Origin: Rhodopirellula islandica
Lineage (GTDB): Bacteria; Planctomycetota; Planctomycetia; Pirellulales; Pirellulaceae
NCBI RefSeq assembly: GCF_001027925.1
Contig: NZ_LECT01000029.1
Location: 186,001 to 250,000, forward strand
Direction of reading: 5' to 3'
DNA: 64,000 bases
Within the stretch, counting starts at the first letter, position 1, and the number at the start of each line of letters is the position of its first letter. The position numbers and the translations under genes were made by a program. Shown here one piece after another: positions 8,797 to 17,806 of the stretch. The notes under the pieces were generated by a model. It did no database searches. It had not been told where the DNA came from and saw only the letters and a program-made list of their open reading frames with translations.

Positions 8797-11187
8797 ATGT
8801 ATGGCTTCTTTGGGAAGCGAGCCCTGTTGGGTTCGTGGATGTGTCTTGTTGCGTTTCCGCTGTCGGCTCAAGAGTTGAATGAGCGACCTCCCAAACGATC
8901 GGTCGAAAGACCGGCCGAGCAAGAGATTCCAAAGCTCGAATTGTCGCTTCGGTCGGTCACGCTGCATGCCGCCGGGAAAGGCTGGTTCGAATATCGCGGC
9001 ACGATCACTGGACCAGGCGTCTTCCGTGTGGAGGTCGGCGAATTTGAACTGAACGAAGCGGTTCGGGTGTCGCGCATTCTGGACCCCTCGGCGGCGAGTG
9101 AGATTCGAATGGTGTCGCCGCCGGACCCGGTGCAACCCACCAAGACACTGCCGAATACACGGACGCTGGGTGATCTGTTGGTGTCGATGAAAGGCCAACG
9201 CATCGTCGCGACGGAGCATTCGGGCAAGAAGGTCGAAGGCACGCTGGTCGCAGTGGAGCAACGCACTGAGATCGTCGATGAGCAACGACTCGAGCGTGAA
9301 GTCATGACGGTGTTGACCGGAACGGGCCTGAGTTCGATGTGGGTGGATGACTTCGCTTCGATTGAAGCCTTGGACCAGGGCTTTCAGTCACGACTGCGGG
9401 AGGCGTTGGAGCAGGAGTCCCGCCCGGCGGAATTGGCCACCCATGCGGTCGAGTTTCGGTTCGGGGATGGCCCAGAACGAGAGGTCAGGGTTGGGCTGAT
9501 GCGTTCGGTCCCGATGTGGAAAGTCAGCTACCGGATCGAAGGCGATCAGCTGATTCATCGCAGCATCGTTGAAAACACTTCGGGGATTGATTGGGAAGGC
9601 GTCGAGTTGAGCTTGATCGACGGCAGCCCTGTCCTGTTCACGATGGATTTACGCTCGGTCCTGCGAGCCAGATTGGAATCACTGCAACGCCCATCAAGAC
9701 AAGTTGCAATGGCGCCACGGTTCAGCGAATCGTTGGGACGAGCCTATGACGACCTCGATTTCGCAGGACCAGGGATCCCCGAAGAGACGATCGGTATGGA
9801 TGGTGGCATGGACATGATGGGAATGGACATGGGAGGTGACATGGGAGGTGACATGGGAGGTGACATGGGAGGTGGCATGGGAGGTGGCATGGGAGGTGGC
9901 ATGGGAGGTGGCATGGGAGGTGGCATGGGAGGTGGCATGGGAGGTGGCATGGGAGGTGGCGCGTTTGGAGCAATGCCGGGTCGTGCCAGCGGCAACGCAT
10001 CGGTGGATTTGTTCGCAAGCGACTCCGGTTACGGGGATTCGCTGAATCAGGTGTTGAACGATACCACGGACGCCCCCGCCGGCAGCACCTTGGAGTTGCA
10101 GTTTGAATCGGTTGGTTTGGAGAACGGCAAGACGGCTTTGTTGGACACGCTGATCGATCCGGTGTCGGTCAACGACGTGTCCGTTTATCGCCAGTCCTAT
10201 CATCCAACGGCAACGCTGTTGTGCCTCGAGATCGTAAACAACACTCCCGCACTGCTACCGTCGGGCCCCGGCAGTGTTTTGGCTGGCGAGCAAATGCGAT
10301 CGATCCTCGGCGAGTTTGTGCTTCCCGACTTGGCACCGTCTGTCAAACGATTGGTGGGTTATGCGATGGACGGTGGCGTTCGCGTCACGACGCATCCAGT
10401 CGAAACCACCTCCGAGCAGCAATCGATTCAGATTGACCCGAAGTTGCATCTGATCACGATCCAGAGCCGGCATCAACGCGAGACGCAGTACGACATTTTG
10501 AACCGTTCAGGAGATGATCGAACCGTGATCTTGGAGATCTCTTTGCCACCGGCACCGTACGAGTGGCAGGCGTTGGAAGACCAGGACATCGAGATTGAGA
10601 AAACGGACGCGTGGCACCGACTGAGAGTCAATCTGCCGGATGGTGCATCTCGCGAAATCGTGACCACGGAACAGCATACAGCGGACGACCCCAATCGCTG
10701 GGGTGAGATCTCCTTGGGCACCCTGGAACGGTGGGTCGCCGAAGCCAAGTGGGAGAAAGGGCAACTCGAAATGCTGCAACGCATTTTGGGAAATCGACGC
10801 GAACTCAACGACACCGACCGCACGTTGGAAGGGTTGCTGAATCTGCGAAAACACTTGGTGGCGGAATTGGAACGGGTGTCGAATCAGTTGACTCGCCAAC
10901 GCGGCAGCAGTGCGTTCCCACGGGAAGTGATCCAGCGTTATCAAACGGAGTTGCTCAAACTTGAAAACCGGATGGCTCAGTGTGAGCAACGCATGCAAGA
11001 GCTTGCGAAGCAGCGGCGAGAGTTGGTCGATGAGCTTGGCATGGACCGCGACCTGCCATCCTCGCTGTCTGAATTAACGGGGTTGGTTGTCGACACCGAG
11101 TTAATCCCTGATGGCATGTCAAACGTGTTGCCATCCGAGTCGACCACGCCTGCCACGGGCGGGAGCGACGACCCATTTGGCAGGTAG
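8797..11187 (+). CDS. Large secreted protein with DUF4139-like region and Gly-Met tandem repeat
   Basis: The ATG at 8797 gives a 796-residue protein with a signal peptide ending at about residue 25 (FPLSAQ); the frame itself starts upstream at 8689. A central segment, SIVENTSGIDWEGVELSLIDG, resembles the DUF4139 family of extracellular or periplasmic proteins; this match is by eye only. A repeat of MGGD then MGGG units splits the region. The C-terminal third is rich in charged helices (LVAELERVSNQLTRQ, QCEQRMQELAKQRRELVDEL) and is a likely coiled coil. No enzyme motif was found. It may be a structural cell-envelope protein, but its function is unknown. Confidence 0.75.
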   Translation: MYGFFGKRALLGSWMCLVAFPLSAQELNERPPKRSVERPAEQEIPKLELSLRSVTLHAAGKGWFEYRGTITGPGVFRVEVGEFELNEAVRVSRILDPSAASEIRMVSPPDPVQPTKTLPNTRTLGDLLVSMKGQRIVATEHSGKKVEGTLVAVEQRTEIVDEQRLEREVMTVLTGTGLSSMWVDDFASIEALDQGFQSRLREALEQESRPAELATHAVEFRFGDGPEREVRVGLMRSVPMWKVSYRIEGDQLIHRSIVENTSGIDWEGVELSLIDGSPVLFTMDLRSVLRARLESLQRPSRQVAMAPRFSESLGRAYDDLDFAGPGIPEETIGMDGGMDMMGMDMGGDMGGDMGGDMGGGMGGGMGGGMGGGMGGGMGGGMGGGMGGGAFGAMPGRASGNASVDLFASDSGYGDSLNQVLNDTTDAPAGSTLELQFESVGLENGKTALLDTLIDPVSVNDVSVYRQSYHPTATLLCLEIVNNTPALLPSGPGSVLAGEQMRSILGEFVLPDLAPSVKRLVGYAMDGGVRVTTHPVETTSEQQSIQIDPKLHLITIQSRHQRETQYDILNRSGDDRTVILEISLPPAPYEWQALEDQDIEIEKTDAWHRLRVNLPDGASREIVTTEQHTADDPNRWGEISLGTLERWVAEAKWEKGQLEMLQRILGNRRELNDTDRTLEGLLNLRKHLVAELERVSNQLTRQRGSSAFPREVIQRYQTELLKLENRMAQCEQRMQELAKQRRELVDELGMDRDLPSSLSELTGLVVDTELIPDGMSNVLPSESTTPATGGSDDPFGR
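9829..9960 (+). repeat. 12-bp coding tandem repeat, 11 units
   Basis: Three units of atgggaggtgac are followed by eight of atgggaggtggc, with no base differences within each type. They encode (MGGD)3(MGGG)8 in frame within the large secreted protein. Perfect identity suggests recent slippage or unequal crossover, and unit number may vary between strains without shifting the frame. It is not a CRISPR array, because there are no spacers. Confidence 0.95.
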
Positions 11188-11210
11188 GCAGGAACGATTG
11201 GGTTCATCCC

Positions 11211-11274
11211 GTGAGCCGTTGGGGCGTTCGCCCCGGTTGTGCGTGGGAACCTTGGCGAACGCCAAGCGGCTCAC
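11211..11274. repeat. REP-like palindromic element
   Basis: A left arm at 11211-11232 (beginning gtgagccg) pairs with a right arm at 11254-11274 (ending cggctcac) around a loop of about 21 bases, with few mismatches. It lies 23 bases after the stop of the DUF4139-like gene. The sequence after it, near 11290-11360, holds further short inverted segments (ccggtgaggaaccgg; ggagggctcgcgcccttcc). It could stop transcription or be a dispersed intergenic repeat. No T-tract follows, so a classic intrinsic terminator is unlikely. Confidence 0.8.
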
Positions 11275-11421
11275 ATACCCGATGACACCTGCCTGCTTAG
11301 CGGTGCTGCGCAAGTCGGCCGGTGAGGAACCGGAGGGCTCGCGCCCTTCCGCTACGTCACTTGTTGTTCACGCGGTTTTTCGAAGCACCCATTTGGGAGT
11401 GGAGCAAAACCGCCACCTGTT

Positions 11422-11811
11422 TCAGTTGTTGCTGAAGTGCATTTTGAGATTGCGTTCGCGGCCCAGCGGGTTGCTGCGGTAGCGACGGTAGCACGATTCG
11501 CACAAGTCGAACGTTTGCGTGACAACTTCGCCGGTTGAAATGGGAGCGTCGTGCAGTTCGATGGTCGCGTCCGCAAAGCACCCCGGGTCGCTTTCGTTGC
11601 GAGGCAACGCAGGATCGTGGTCGATCATTTCGACCAGTTCATCTTCTGCTTCATCTGCCTCGATCGCTTGGTGCAGAGCGTCCAAGTGATCCACGGCTTC
11701 GTCGTCGTTCCATTCCTCTTCCAACTTTTGTACCTCGATCGCAATGGTGTATCGAGAGCTTTGTGTGGGGTCAATTTCTTGTCGACATCGATCACATGTG
11801 TAGTGAATCAT
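11422..11811 (-). CDS. Small acidic protein with paired CxxC motifs (zinc-ribbon-like)
   Basis: The 129-residue protein starts MIHYTCDRCRQEID and has a second pair, CESCYRRYR, near the end; the two CxxC pairs could bind one zinc ion. Between them is an acidic stretch with many Glu and Asp residues. There is no signal peptide or membrane segment, so it is probably cytoplasmic. I do not recognise a named family and assign no function. It stands alone between the repeat region and pgi, transcribed toward the repeats. Confidence 0.7.
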   Translation of the reverse strand: MIHYTCDRCRQEIDPTQSSRYTIAIEVQKLEEEWNDDEAVDHLDALHQAIEADEAEDELVEMIDHDPALPRNESDPGCFADATIELHDAPISTGEVVTQTFDLCESCYRRYRSNPLGRERNLKMHFSNN

Positions 11812-12107
11812 CTCGAAGTGACTCGCCAGAATAAATGAAAGGCAATTGCCAAAAGATAAGTGGCGGCAGACTCACATCGCATTCGCGATTGTTTCTCCGC
11901 CTGCTGTCCATGTTACTTCTCGGCGCAGGGTGCTCGCAAGCGTTTTCTTTTCGCGTCAGTCATGATCACGTGCGACGGGCTGCGAATCTCTCGCACCCTG
12001 CCCAGCGACGGGCGATCCAGTATCATCGTCGCTCGTGGGCACTGCGGTGTCATTTCATCCTGTTCAACCATTGAGATTCCTCTCCCCTTTTCTTCACGGA
12101 CCCCATC

Positions 12108-13523
12108 ATGAGCTTGCTCCGTTTCGACGCTTCCGGATCGATCAACGACGACTACGGGATCACACAGTCGCAAATCGATTCTTTGAAGGGCCAGATGGAA
12201 ACCCTTCGCACTGAGATGGTCGAAACCGATCAAAAGCAATACGAATCGGGCGACATCCCCGCTGACAAGCAGCCACTGGATGCACGCTTCTTTTGGTTGC
12301 CGGAAGAAATGTTGGAGGCCTACTCGAAAGAACGCGAAGCCTCGGAGCTGGGACGGATTTTCAAGGTCGCCAACGGGCTGCATGATCAAATTGACGCAGC
12401 CGTGGTTTTGGGCATTGGCGGGTCCTACATGGGCGCTCGCGCGATGATGGAAGCCTGTTGCGATCCGTATCACAACGAAATGAGCCGCGCCGCTCGAGGC
12501 AGCAAACCTCGGATGTATTTCGAGGGCAACAACGTCGACAACGACGCTTCGGACTCGCTGCTGCAACGCGTGCAAGCAGGCGGTTACGGGGACAGCGACG
12601 CCGAAAAACGGCATGCGATCATTGTGATCAGCAAGAGTGGTGGAACGATGGAAACCGCCGTCGCGTTCCGTCAGTTCCTGGCCAATTTGGAATCGGAACT
12701 GGGGGCTGAGTCCGAGGAATGGTTGTCGCGTTTGGTCGTTCCGGTGACCGGCGAAAGCGGCAAACTGCACGATTTGGCAACCGCCATTGGTTGCGATGAA
12801 ATCTTCACCGTGCCCGATGGAGTCGGCGGCCGCTTCAGCGTCCTGTCGCCCGTTGGATTGGTCCCTGCTGCGTTCCTCGGTTTGGACTGCATGAAGTTGC
12901 TCGAAGGTGCTGTGGCAATGAACGAGCACTTCAAGACCGCGGACTATGCTGACAACGTGGTGATGCAATACGTGGCCGTGAACCACCTGCTGTCACAACA
13001 CCGCGACAAATCGATTCGCGTGATGAGCGTTTGGAGCAAGGCGCTGGAGTCGGTGGGAATGTGGTACGACCAGTTGCTGGCCGAATCCAATGGCAAAGAT
13101 GGCAAGGGGGTCACGCCGCTGACAACACTGAACACGCGCGATTTGCACAGCCGTCACCAGCAGCACCAACAAGGTCGCAACGACAAAGTCTTCAACAATG
13201 TGATCGTGGAATCGCAGCGGACGGATTCGTTGGCCGTCGGTCACTCGGAACGCAATCAAGACACGCTGAACGACATCGCTGAAAAAACGTTGCCAGAAAT
13301 CATGGCGGCGGCGATCAAGGGAACCAACGATGCATTGCACGCTGATGGGCGTCCCACGACCGACATCATCTTGCCTCAGATCGACACGCACGTGCTGGGG
13401 CAGTTGTTCCAAATGCTGATGATCGCAACTGTGATCGAAGGTCGCTTGCTGGGCATCAATCCCTACGGGCAACCCGGTGTGGAACAGTACAAGACCAACA
13501 TGAACAAGAACCTTGGTCGCTGA
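12108..13523 (+). CDS. pgi: Glucose-6-phosphate isomerase
   Basis: This enzyme interconverts glucose 6-phosphate and fructose 6-phosphate in the cytoplasm. Diagnostic segments are VVLGIGGSYMGARAMMEA (about 99-116), the phosphate-binding SKSGGTMETAVAF, the signature region VGGRFSVLSPVGLVPAAF, and the C-terminal GQPGVEQYKTNMNKNLGR. The 471 residues fit the shorter bacterial type. The start ATG is preceded by a pyrimidine-rich stretch rather than a Shine-Dalgarno site, as is common in this window. Upstream, 11812-12107 is non-coding except for a doubtful small frame. The gene stands alone and converges on the DUF1552 gene across an inverted repeat. Confidence 0.96.
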   Translation: MSLLRFDASGSINDDYGITQSQIDSLKGQMETLRTEMVETDQKQYESGDIPADKQPLDARFFWLPEEMLEAYSKEREASELGRIFKVANGLHDQIDAAVVLGIGGSYMGARAMMEACCDPYHNEMSRAARGSKPRMYFEGNNVDNDASDSLLQRVQAGGYGDSDAEKRHAIIVISKSGGTMETAVAFRQFLANLESELGAESEEWLSRLVVPVTGESGKLHDLATAIGCDEIFTVPDGVGGRFSVLSPVGLVPAAFLGLDCMKLLEGAVAMNEHFKTADYADNVVMQYVAVNHLLSQHRDKSIRVMSVWSKALESVGMWYDQLLAESNGKDGKGVTPLTTLNTRDLHSRHQQHQQGRNDKVFNNVIVESQRTDSLAVGHSERNQDTLNDIAEKTLPEIMAAAIKGTNDALHADGRPTTDIILPQIDTHVLGQLFQMLMIATVIEGRLLGINPYGQPGVEQYKTNMNKNLGR

Positions 13524-13542
13524 GTTCCCGAGGAGGTGAACC

Positions 13543-13601
13543 GTAGTGGACGAGGCAACGAGTCCTTCCCCACGCAAGGGACTCATTGCTTCGTCCACTA
13601 C
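13543..13601. repeat. Long inverted repeat between convergent genes
   Basis: Two 23-base arms, 13543-13565 (beginning gtagtggacga) and 13579-13601 (ending tcgtccactac), match as reverse complements except at two positions, around a 13-base loop. It sits between the stops of pgi and the convergent DUF1552 gene. It could act as a bidirectional transcription barrier or be a dispersed palindromic repeat; no T-tract is present. Confidence 0.85.
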
Positions 13602-13614
13602 GTTGTCTCGTCCC

Positions 13615-14928
13615 CTACAGGGTGGATTCCAGGCCGGTGATGCCGGCCGCGGTGCTGGATCCAAAGGTGTCGATCTCGACGCCCATGCGTTGAGCGAGGT
13701 CGACGTACAGGTTGCACAGCGGCGTGTTGTCGGCCGCGTCATGGGCCACGTACTCACCGTGTCGGTAACCGCCGCCGGCGAGCAAGATGGGAAGGTTTCG
13801 CCAGTCGTGGGCGCTGGCGTTGCCCAGGTTGGATCCAAACATCACGGCGGTGTGATCGAGCAGCGGTTGACCGTTTTCTTGGATGGATTTCAGTTGGTCG
13901 AGGAACTCACCAAAGGCCTCCCATTCCGCCGCTTCGATTCGCTTCAATTCGGCGATCTTCTCGGGATCTTTTCCATGATGCGACAACCCGTGCCAGTCAC
14001 TTTGGACCCCCGGGATTTGAGGGACCGAATTCAGACCGGCCAATTGGAAGGTGATGGTTCGAGTGGAATCGGTCTGCAGTGCCAGTGCAATCGTCCGGTA
14101 CATCAATTTCTGCCGCTCAATCGCGAGGGCTTTGTCGTTGATGTCGGACAGTGGTTGTTCGTCGACAGCCGGTTTGGGACGCCGGACCCAGCCCTCGGAC
14201 TGCTGCAGGCGTGATTCTAGGTCACGGACGGAGAGCAAGTATTCGTCCAGTTTCTGTTGGTCGCGAATTCCGAGTTCGCGTTTGAGCGAATCGGCCCGTG
14301 CGCCGACCGTGTCGAGCACGCTGCGTCCACGACGAAGGCGATCGAGGTCCGACTCGACTTCGTGCGGTTTGCCATCGACGAACATCGCTGCAAAAAGTTT
14401 GGCAGGCGAATGCTGAGCGGGAATCTCGACGCCGCTGGATGTCCACGACAGCGATTGGCCACCTGTCGTCAGTGCCAAAAACGGAAAGCGTGTCTTCAGC
14501 CCAATTTGATTCGCAATCAGTTGATCGAGCGAGATCGTGTTGCGGAAACCTGCCAATCCAGGACGCCGTGCCGCTGTCAACCAAGTCAGTTCTGAAGCGT
14601 GCCCGTTGTTGCCATTTTGTTCGGGGTGAGAGAGTCCGGAGAACAGGCTGAAGTCTTCCCGGTGCTGCTGGACCTTTTCCAAGTACGGCGTGGTTGCATA
14701 GTCCCGGCCGGTGGAATCAGGAAACAAGTGCCCGCCGTGAAAACCCAAGGAGGCGCAGATGGCGACGAACCGTTTGGGCGTCGATTCCACACCCGAGGCT
14801 GGATCATTGCCCAAGACTCGTTGGCCGAGCGAGGGTCCCATCGCTTCCAGAAACGGCAATGCCAACGCAGCACCACCCGCGGATCGCAGCAAGCGTCGTC
14901 GAGACATCGGCCGAGACGGAATCAACAT
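13615..14928 (-). CDS. DUF1552 family protein with Tat signal
   Basis: The N-terminus has a twin-arginine motif, SRRRLLRSAGGAALALPF, so export in folded form is likely. The body shows segments typical of planctomycete DUF1552 proteins: LGFHGGHLFP, FSLFSGLSHP, GHASELTWLTAA, ISLDQLIANQIG, and HDWRNLPILLAGGG near the end. The biochemical role of this family is not established. Such genes almost always sit with DUF1592/1588-type cytochrome genes, as here: the 840-residue gene is 55 bases upstream on the same strand, indicating a two-gene operon. Start alternatives are the ATG at 14928 and an internal ATG at 14907 directly before the Tat motif. Confidence 0.88.
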   Translation of the reverse strand: MLIPSRPMSRRRLLRSAGGAALALPFLEAMGPSLGQRVLGNDPASGVESTPKRFVAICASLGFHGGHLFPDSTGRDYATTPYLEKVQQHREDFSLFSGLSHPEQNGNNGHASELTWLTAARRPGLAGFRNTISLDQLIANQIGLKTRFPFLALTTGGQSLSWTSSGVEIPAQHSPAKLFAAMFVDGKPHEVESDLDRLRRGRSVLDTVGARADSLKRELGIRDQQKLDEYLLSVRDLESRLQQSEGWVRRPKPAVDEQPLSDINDKALAIERQKLMYRTIALALQTDSTRTITFQLAGLNSVPQIPGVQSDWHGLSHHGKDPEKIAELKRIEAAEWEAFGEFLDQLKSIQENGQPLLDHTAVMFGSNLGNASAHDWRNLPILLAGGGYRHGEYVAHDAADNTPLCNLYVDLAQRMGVEIDTFGSSTAAGITGLESTL

Positions 14929-14983
14929 GGTGTTTTCTTGGGGAATGACGTGGGCGGCGTTGGGATTGGCGAGAATGCGATGG

Positions 14984-17506
14984 TCACTTGGTTCGAAAGA
15001 TTTCGCTGGCGACGACCAAGGCCAACAGGGTGCGAAGGCGATGTCCCCGCTGAGCAGATTGACGTGTCAGGGATTCAATCTCGGCGCGATCCGAGAACCC
15101 CATTTCGCGACCGGTCGCAAACGTCAACCACTTGGTGATCAATGATCTCGCGAGCTGATCGGGATCTTTCAGCAGGCATTCTCGAAACGCTTCAAAACCG
15201 TCGAAGGACTCACCCGAAGGAAGCGCTCCGCTGGAATCAACCGGCAGCCCCAACCGATATTGTACCCGTCGGTTGTTGATGTGCAGGTCGACTCGTTCGC
15301 CTTCGCCGAGGCTGCGGTAACGTTCTCGCCAGCCGCCAATGGGATTGAAACTCTCGAGTGCGAACCCGGGCGGGTCAATCAACGCGTGGCAGGCGCGACA
15401 AGAGTCTTCGTTGCGGTGTTGATCGAGAAGCTGACGAAGTGTTGCGGCCCCACGAATATCGGGTTCGACACCGGAAATGCCTGGCGGAGGCGGGGCGGGG
15501 TGCACGCCGAGCAAGCGTTCGGTCACCCACACGCCGCGAACGACTGGCGAGGTGTTGGTGCCGTTGGCGGTCACCTTCAGCACGCTGGCTTGGCTGAGCA
15601 ATCCGCCGCGGACGGAATCCTCTGGCAGTGGCACACGGCGGATCTCGGCATGGTCGACTCCTGCGATTCCGTAGTGATCGGCCAGACGCTGGTTCAGCAT
15701 GGCGAAATCGGACTTCACCAAATTCGTCACCGGCAAATTTTCGCGAATCAAGGTCGCAAAGAATCGACGCGTTTCTTCCAGCGTGCTATCACGCAGGTAC
15801 GTGTCGTACTCGGGGAACAGTTGTTGATCGGGGCTGGTTTGGTCAATGTCTCGCAGGTTCAGCCAAGCGTCGGTGAAGTCGACCACGAATCGTTCGAACC
15901 GGGGATCGTCGACCAATCGCTTCGCGTGCTGCAGCAATGATTCCGTCGAGCGGGTCAGTTCGTGCTGTTCCGCGGCTCGCAACAAGTCTGCGTCCGGTGT
16001 GGTGCGATGGAAAAGATATGACAACCGAGTCGCAAGTGCATGGTCGTCCAGTTCGCCGGCGGGTTCACGCAAGTACAGGAAGTCTGGCGAGCAAAGGATT
16101 GCCGCGACGGCAGTTCGCAAGGCTTCTTCGGTGGACGCGTCGCGTTCCTGCTCCACATGGAACAGATCGATGTACGGCAGCAACTCCTGGTCGGTGACCG
16201 GACGCCTCATGGCGGTTGAGGCAACTCGTTGCAACGTGCCTCGCAAGGACTCGGCGATGTTGTCGCTGGTCAGTTCGAACTCGGGTTTGTACCACGACTT
16301 TTCTCGCTTCGATGGCGGGTTGGGCATGATCTCGTTGCGTTGCCAGCCGTCGAAGATCAAACGATGCCCACGCGAAGGAAATTCCTCGTGCAGGGGACCT
16401 TCGACACGCACCTTCGCGATCGCCAGACCAGGCCCGGTGTACCCGTCCACGCCTTCATTGCGAATGTGGTAATCGCGAACCACCAAGCCATACGGAATGA
16501 TGTTCAGCATGTAGCGATATTCCAGATGCGCGGTCAATTCGATGGTGGTCATCTCGCCGTTTGGACCGAGCGGCGGCATGTCGAAGTAACCCAGCGTCGG
16601 CCGTTCGCTCCCGCGTGCGAAGCTTTTTGCACCAACATAAAACGGAATCTTCTCGTCCGTTTGGTGAGCGTACCCGGTGATCGAAATTCGGTAGCGTCCG
16701 GATTCTGGGATACTGGTGGTGCGAAGCATGCCATCGGGATAGCCGAAGTCTTGGTAGAACACGACCGAACCATCGTCGAGTTGTTTCCACACCTTGCCCA
16801 GATGTGTTTCGGCTTCGCGTGTTTCGGCGTAGTGGGTGTCGATGGTGTGCGTTTCAGGCGATTCGGCTGTCTTCGCAATCGCGGTGTCCAGCACCAGGTC
16901 AGCGGCATCGAGGTAGCGTTCCAGGTGGACCATCGAGATCCCCAGTGTTTCTCCCACGTTGTCGAATTCATGGCTGCGTCCGTCGGCGGGCAGCAGTGAT
17001 TCGAGTTCGAGGGCGGTGCCGAACAAATCGTTGAGCGTGTTCTCGTATTCGCGGCGATTGAGTCGTCGTAGGACCGTGCCTTTTTCGGCGGCGTGATATT
17101 GCGTCAGCGGCGCAGCCAACGCGGTTGTGAAATCGGAGCGGTCGGACGCGTTGAGTGTGGTGGCATCTGGCGGCGGCATTTCGCCCGATTGGACGCGATC
17201 GTGAATGCGGACCCAGGCGGACAAATCAGCCGCTCCCGTGATTGTTTGACCGAGTGTGTCCAGGTCGAGACCACCTTCGGATGCTCCGTCGGCGTGGCAG
17301 TCCCAACAATGAGCTTGCAAGAACGTCTGGATTCTGGGGGCGGAAACCGGAGTGGGGTCAGCAGCATCGGATTTCGTCGATCGCCCGGTCGAGATCGCAA
17401 CCACCACCGCCGCCAACACAGCAATCGGCCGCACCCACGACGCCGAGGACGACCATCGAGAGGGGCAGTCAGTTGGGGCCGAACGGGTCGCAGGTGGCTT
17501 GCTCAT
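14984..17506 (-). CDS. Planctomycete cytochrome c-like DUF1587/1592/1588/1585 protein
   Basis: After an N-terminal hydrophobic segment comes a heme c motif, CWDCH, within a PSCyt1-like region, so a periplasmic c-type cytochrome is expected. The following segments match the usual order of this planctomycete architecture: LRRLNRREYENTLNDLFG (DUF1587), a middle region, LATRLSYLFHRTTPDADLL (DUF1592), GGLLSQASVLKVTANGTNTS (DUF1588), and a C-terminal DUF1585-like end (FATGREMGFSDRAEI). The role is unproven; involvement in oxidative degradation of complex organic matter is often suggested. It forms an operon with the downstream DUF1552 gene. Domain names are by eye from family knowledge. Confidence 0.9.
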   Translation of the reverse strand: MSKPPATRSAPTDCPSRWSSSASWVRPIAVLAAVVVAISTGRSTKSDAADPTPVSAPRIQTFLQAHCWDCHADGASEGGLDLDTLGQTITGAADLSAWVRIHDRVQSGEMPPPDATTLNASDRSDFTTALAAPLTQYHAAEKGTVLRRLNRREYENTLNDLFGTALELESLLPADGRSHEFDNVGETLGISMVHLERYLDAADLVLDTAIAKTAESPETHTIDTHYAETREAETHLGKVWKQLDDGSVVFYQDFGYPDGMLRTTSIPESGRYRISITGYAHQTDEKIPFYVGAKSFARGSERPTLGYFDMPPLGPNGEMTTIELTAHLEYRYMLNIIPYGLVVRDYHIRNEGVDGYTGPGLAIAKVRVEGPLHEEFPSRGHRLIFDGWQRNEIMPNPPSKREKSWYKPEFELTSDNIAESLRGTLQRVASTAMRRPVTDQELLPYIDLFHVEQERDASTEEALRTAVAAILCSPDFLYLREPAGELDDHALATRLSYLFHRTTPDADLLRAAEQHELTRSTESLLQHAKRLVDDPRFERFVVDFTDAWLNLRDIDQTSPDQQLFPEYDTYLRDSTLEETRRFFATLIRENLPVTNLVKSDFAMLNQRLADHYGIAGVDHAEIRRVPLPEDSVRGGLLSQASVLKVTANGTNTSPVVRGVWVTERLLGVHPAPPPPGISGVEPDIRGAATLRQLLDQHRNEDSCRACHALIDPPGFALESFNPIGGWRERYRSLGEGERVDLHINNRRVQYRLGLPVDSSGALPSGESFDGFEAFRECLLKDPDQLARSLITKWLTFATGREMGFSDRAEIESLTRQSAQRGHRLRTLLALVVASEIFRTK

Positions 17507-17806
17507 GTCAGGATTTTAGTCCATCGACTTCTTGGGCGTGCGAGTCACGGTCATTCGTCCCGCCGCGGAGCGGTTGAGACAGGCGACTTGGCCGCTGCGG
17601 CGAGCGGAGTTGGGAGTCCGTTTGCGAAAAATTTGGTAACACAATTTGGCAAAATTCGCTTGGGAGGGTAGCTTGTCCCCCTGAGAGAGATTCCTGGCGG
17701 GGTTCCCGGACCGATGTTTCCAGGCAAAACGATTTGAATTCCAAGTGGGTGCCCGCGGCAATGGGCGTGGCTTGCTTTCCGGTGCCCTCCTGACGAGGCA
17801 GTTGAT

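Noticed and set aside
9829-9960. CRISPR-like array
   Set aside because: The units are contiguous 12-mers without spacers, in frame within a coding region.
11835-12074. 79-residue plus-strand frame with a lipoprotein-like stretch (LLLGAGC)
   Set aside because: After the signal-like part the sequence has no clear fold, and the region is the pgi upstream sequence; it could be chance. Conservation in relatives would change this.
16229-16999. 256-residue plus-strand frame
   Set aside because: It lies wholly antisense to the DUF1592-type gene and shows no domain of its own.
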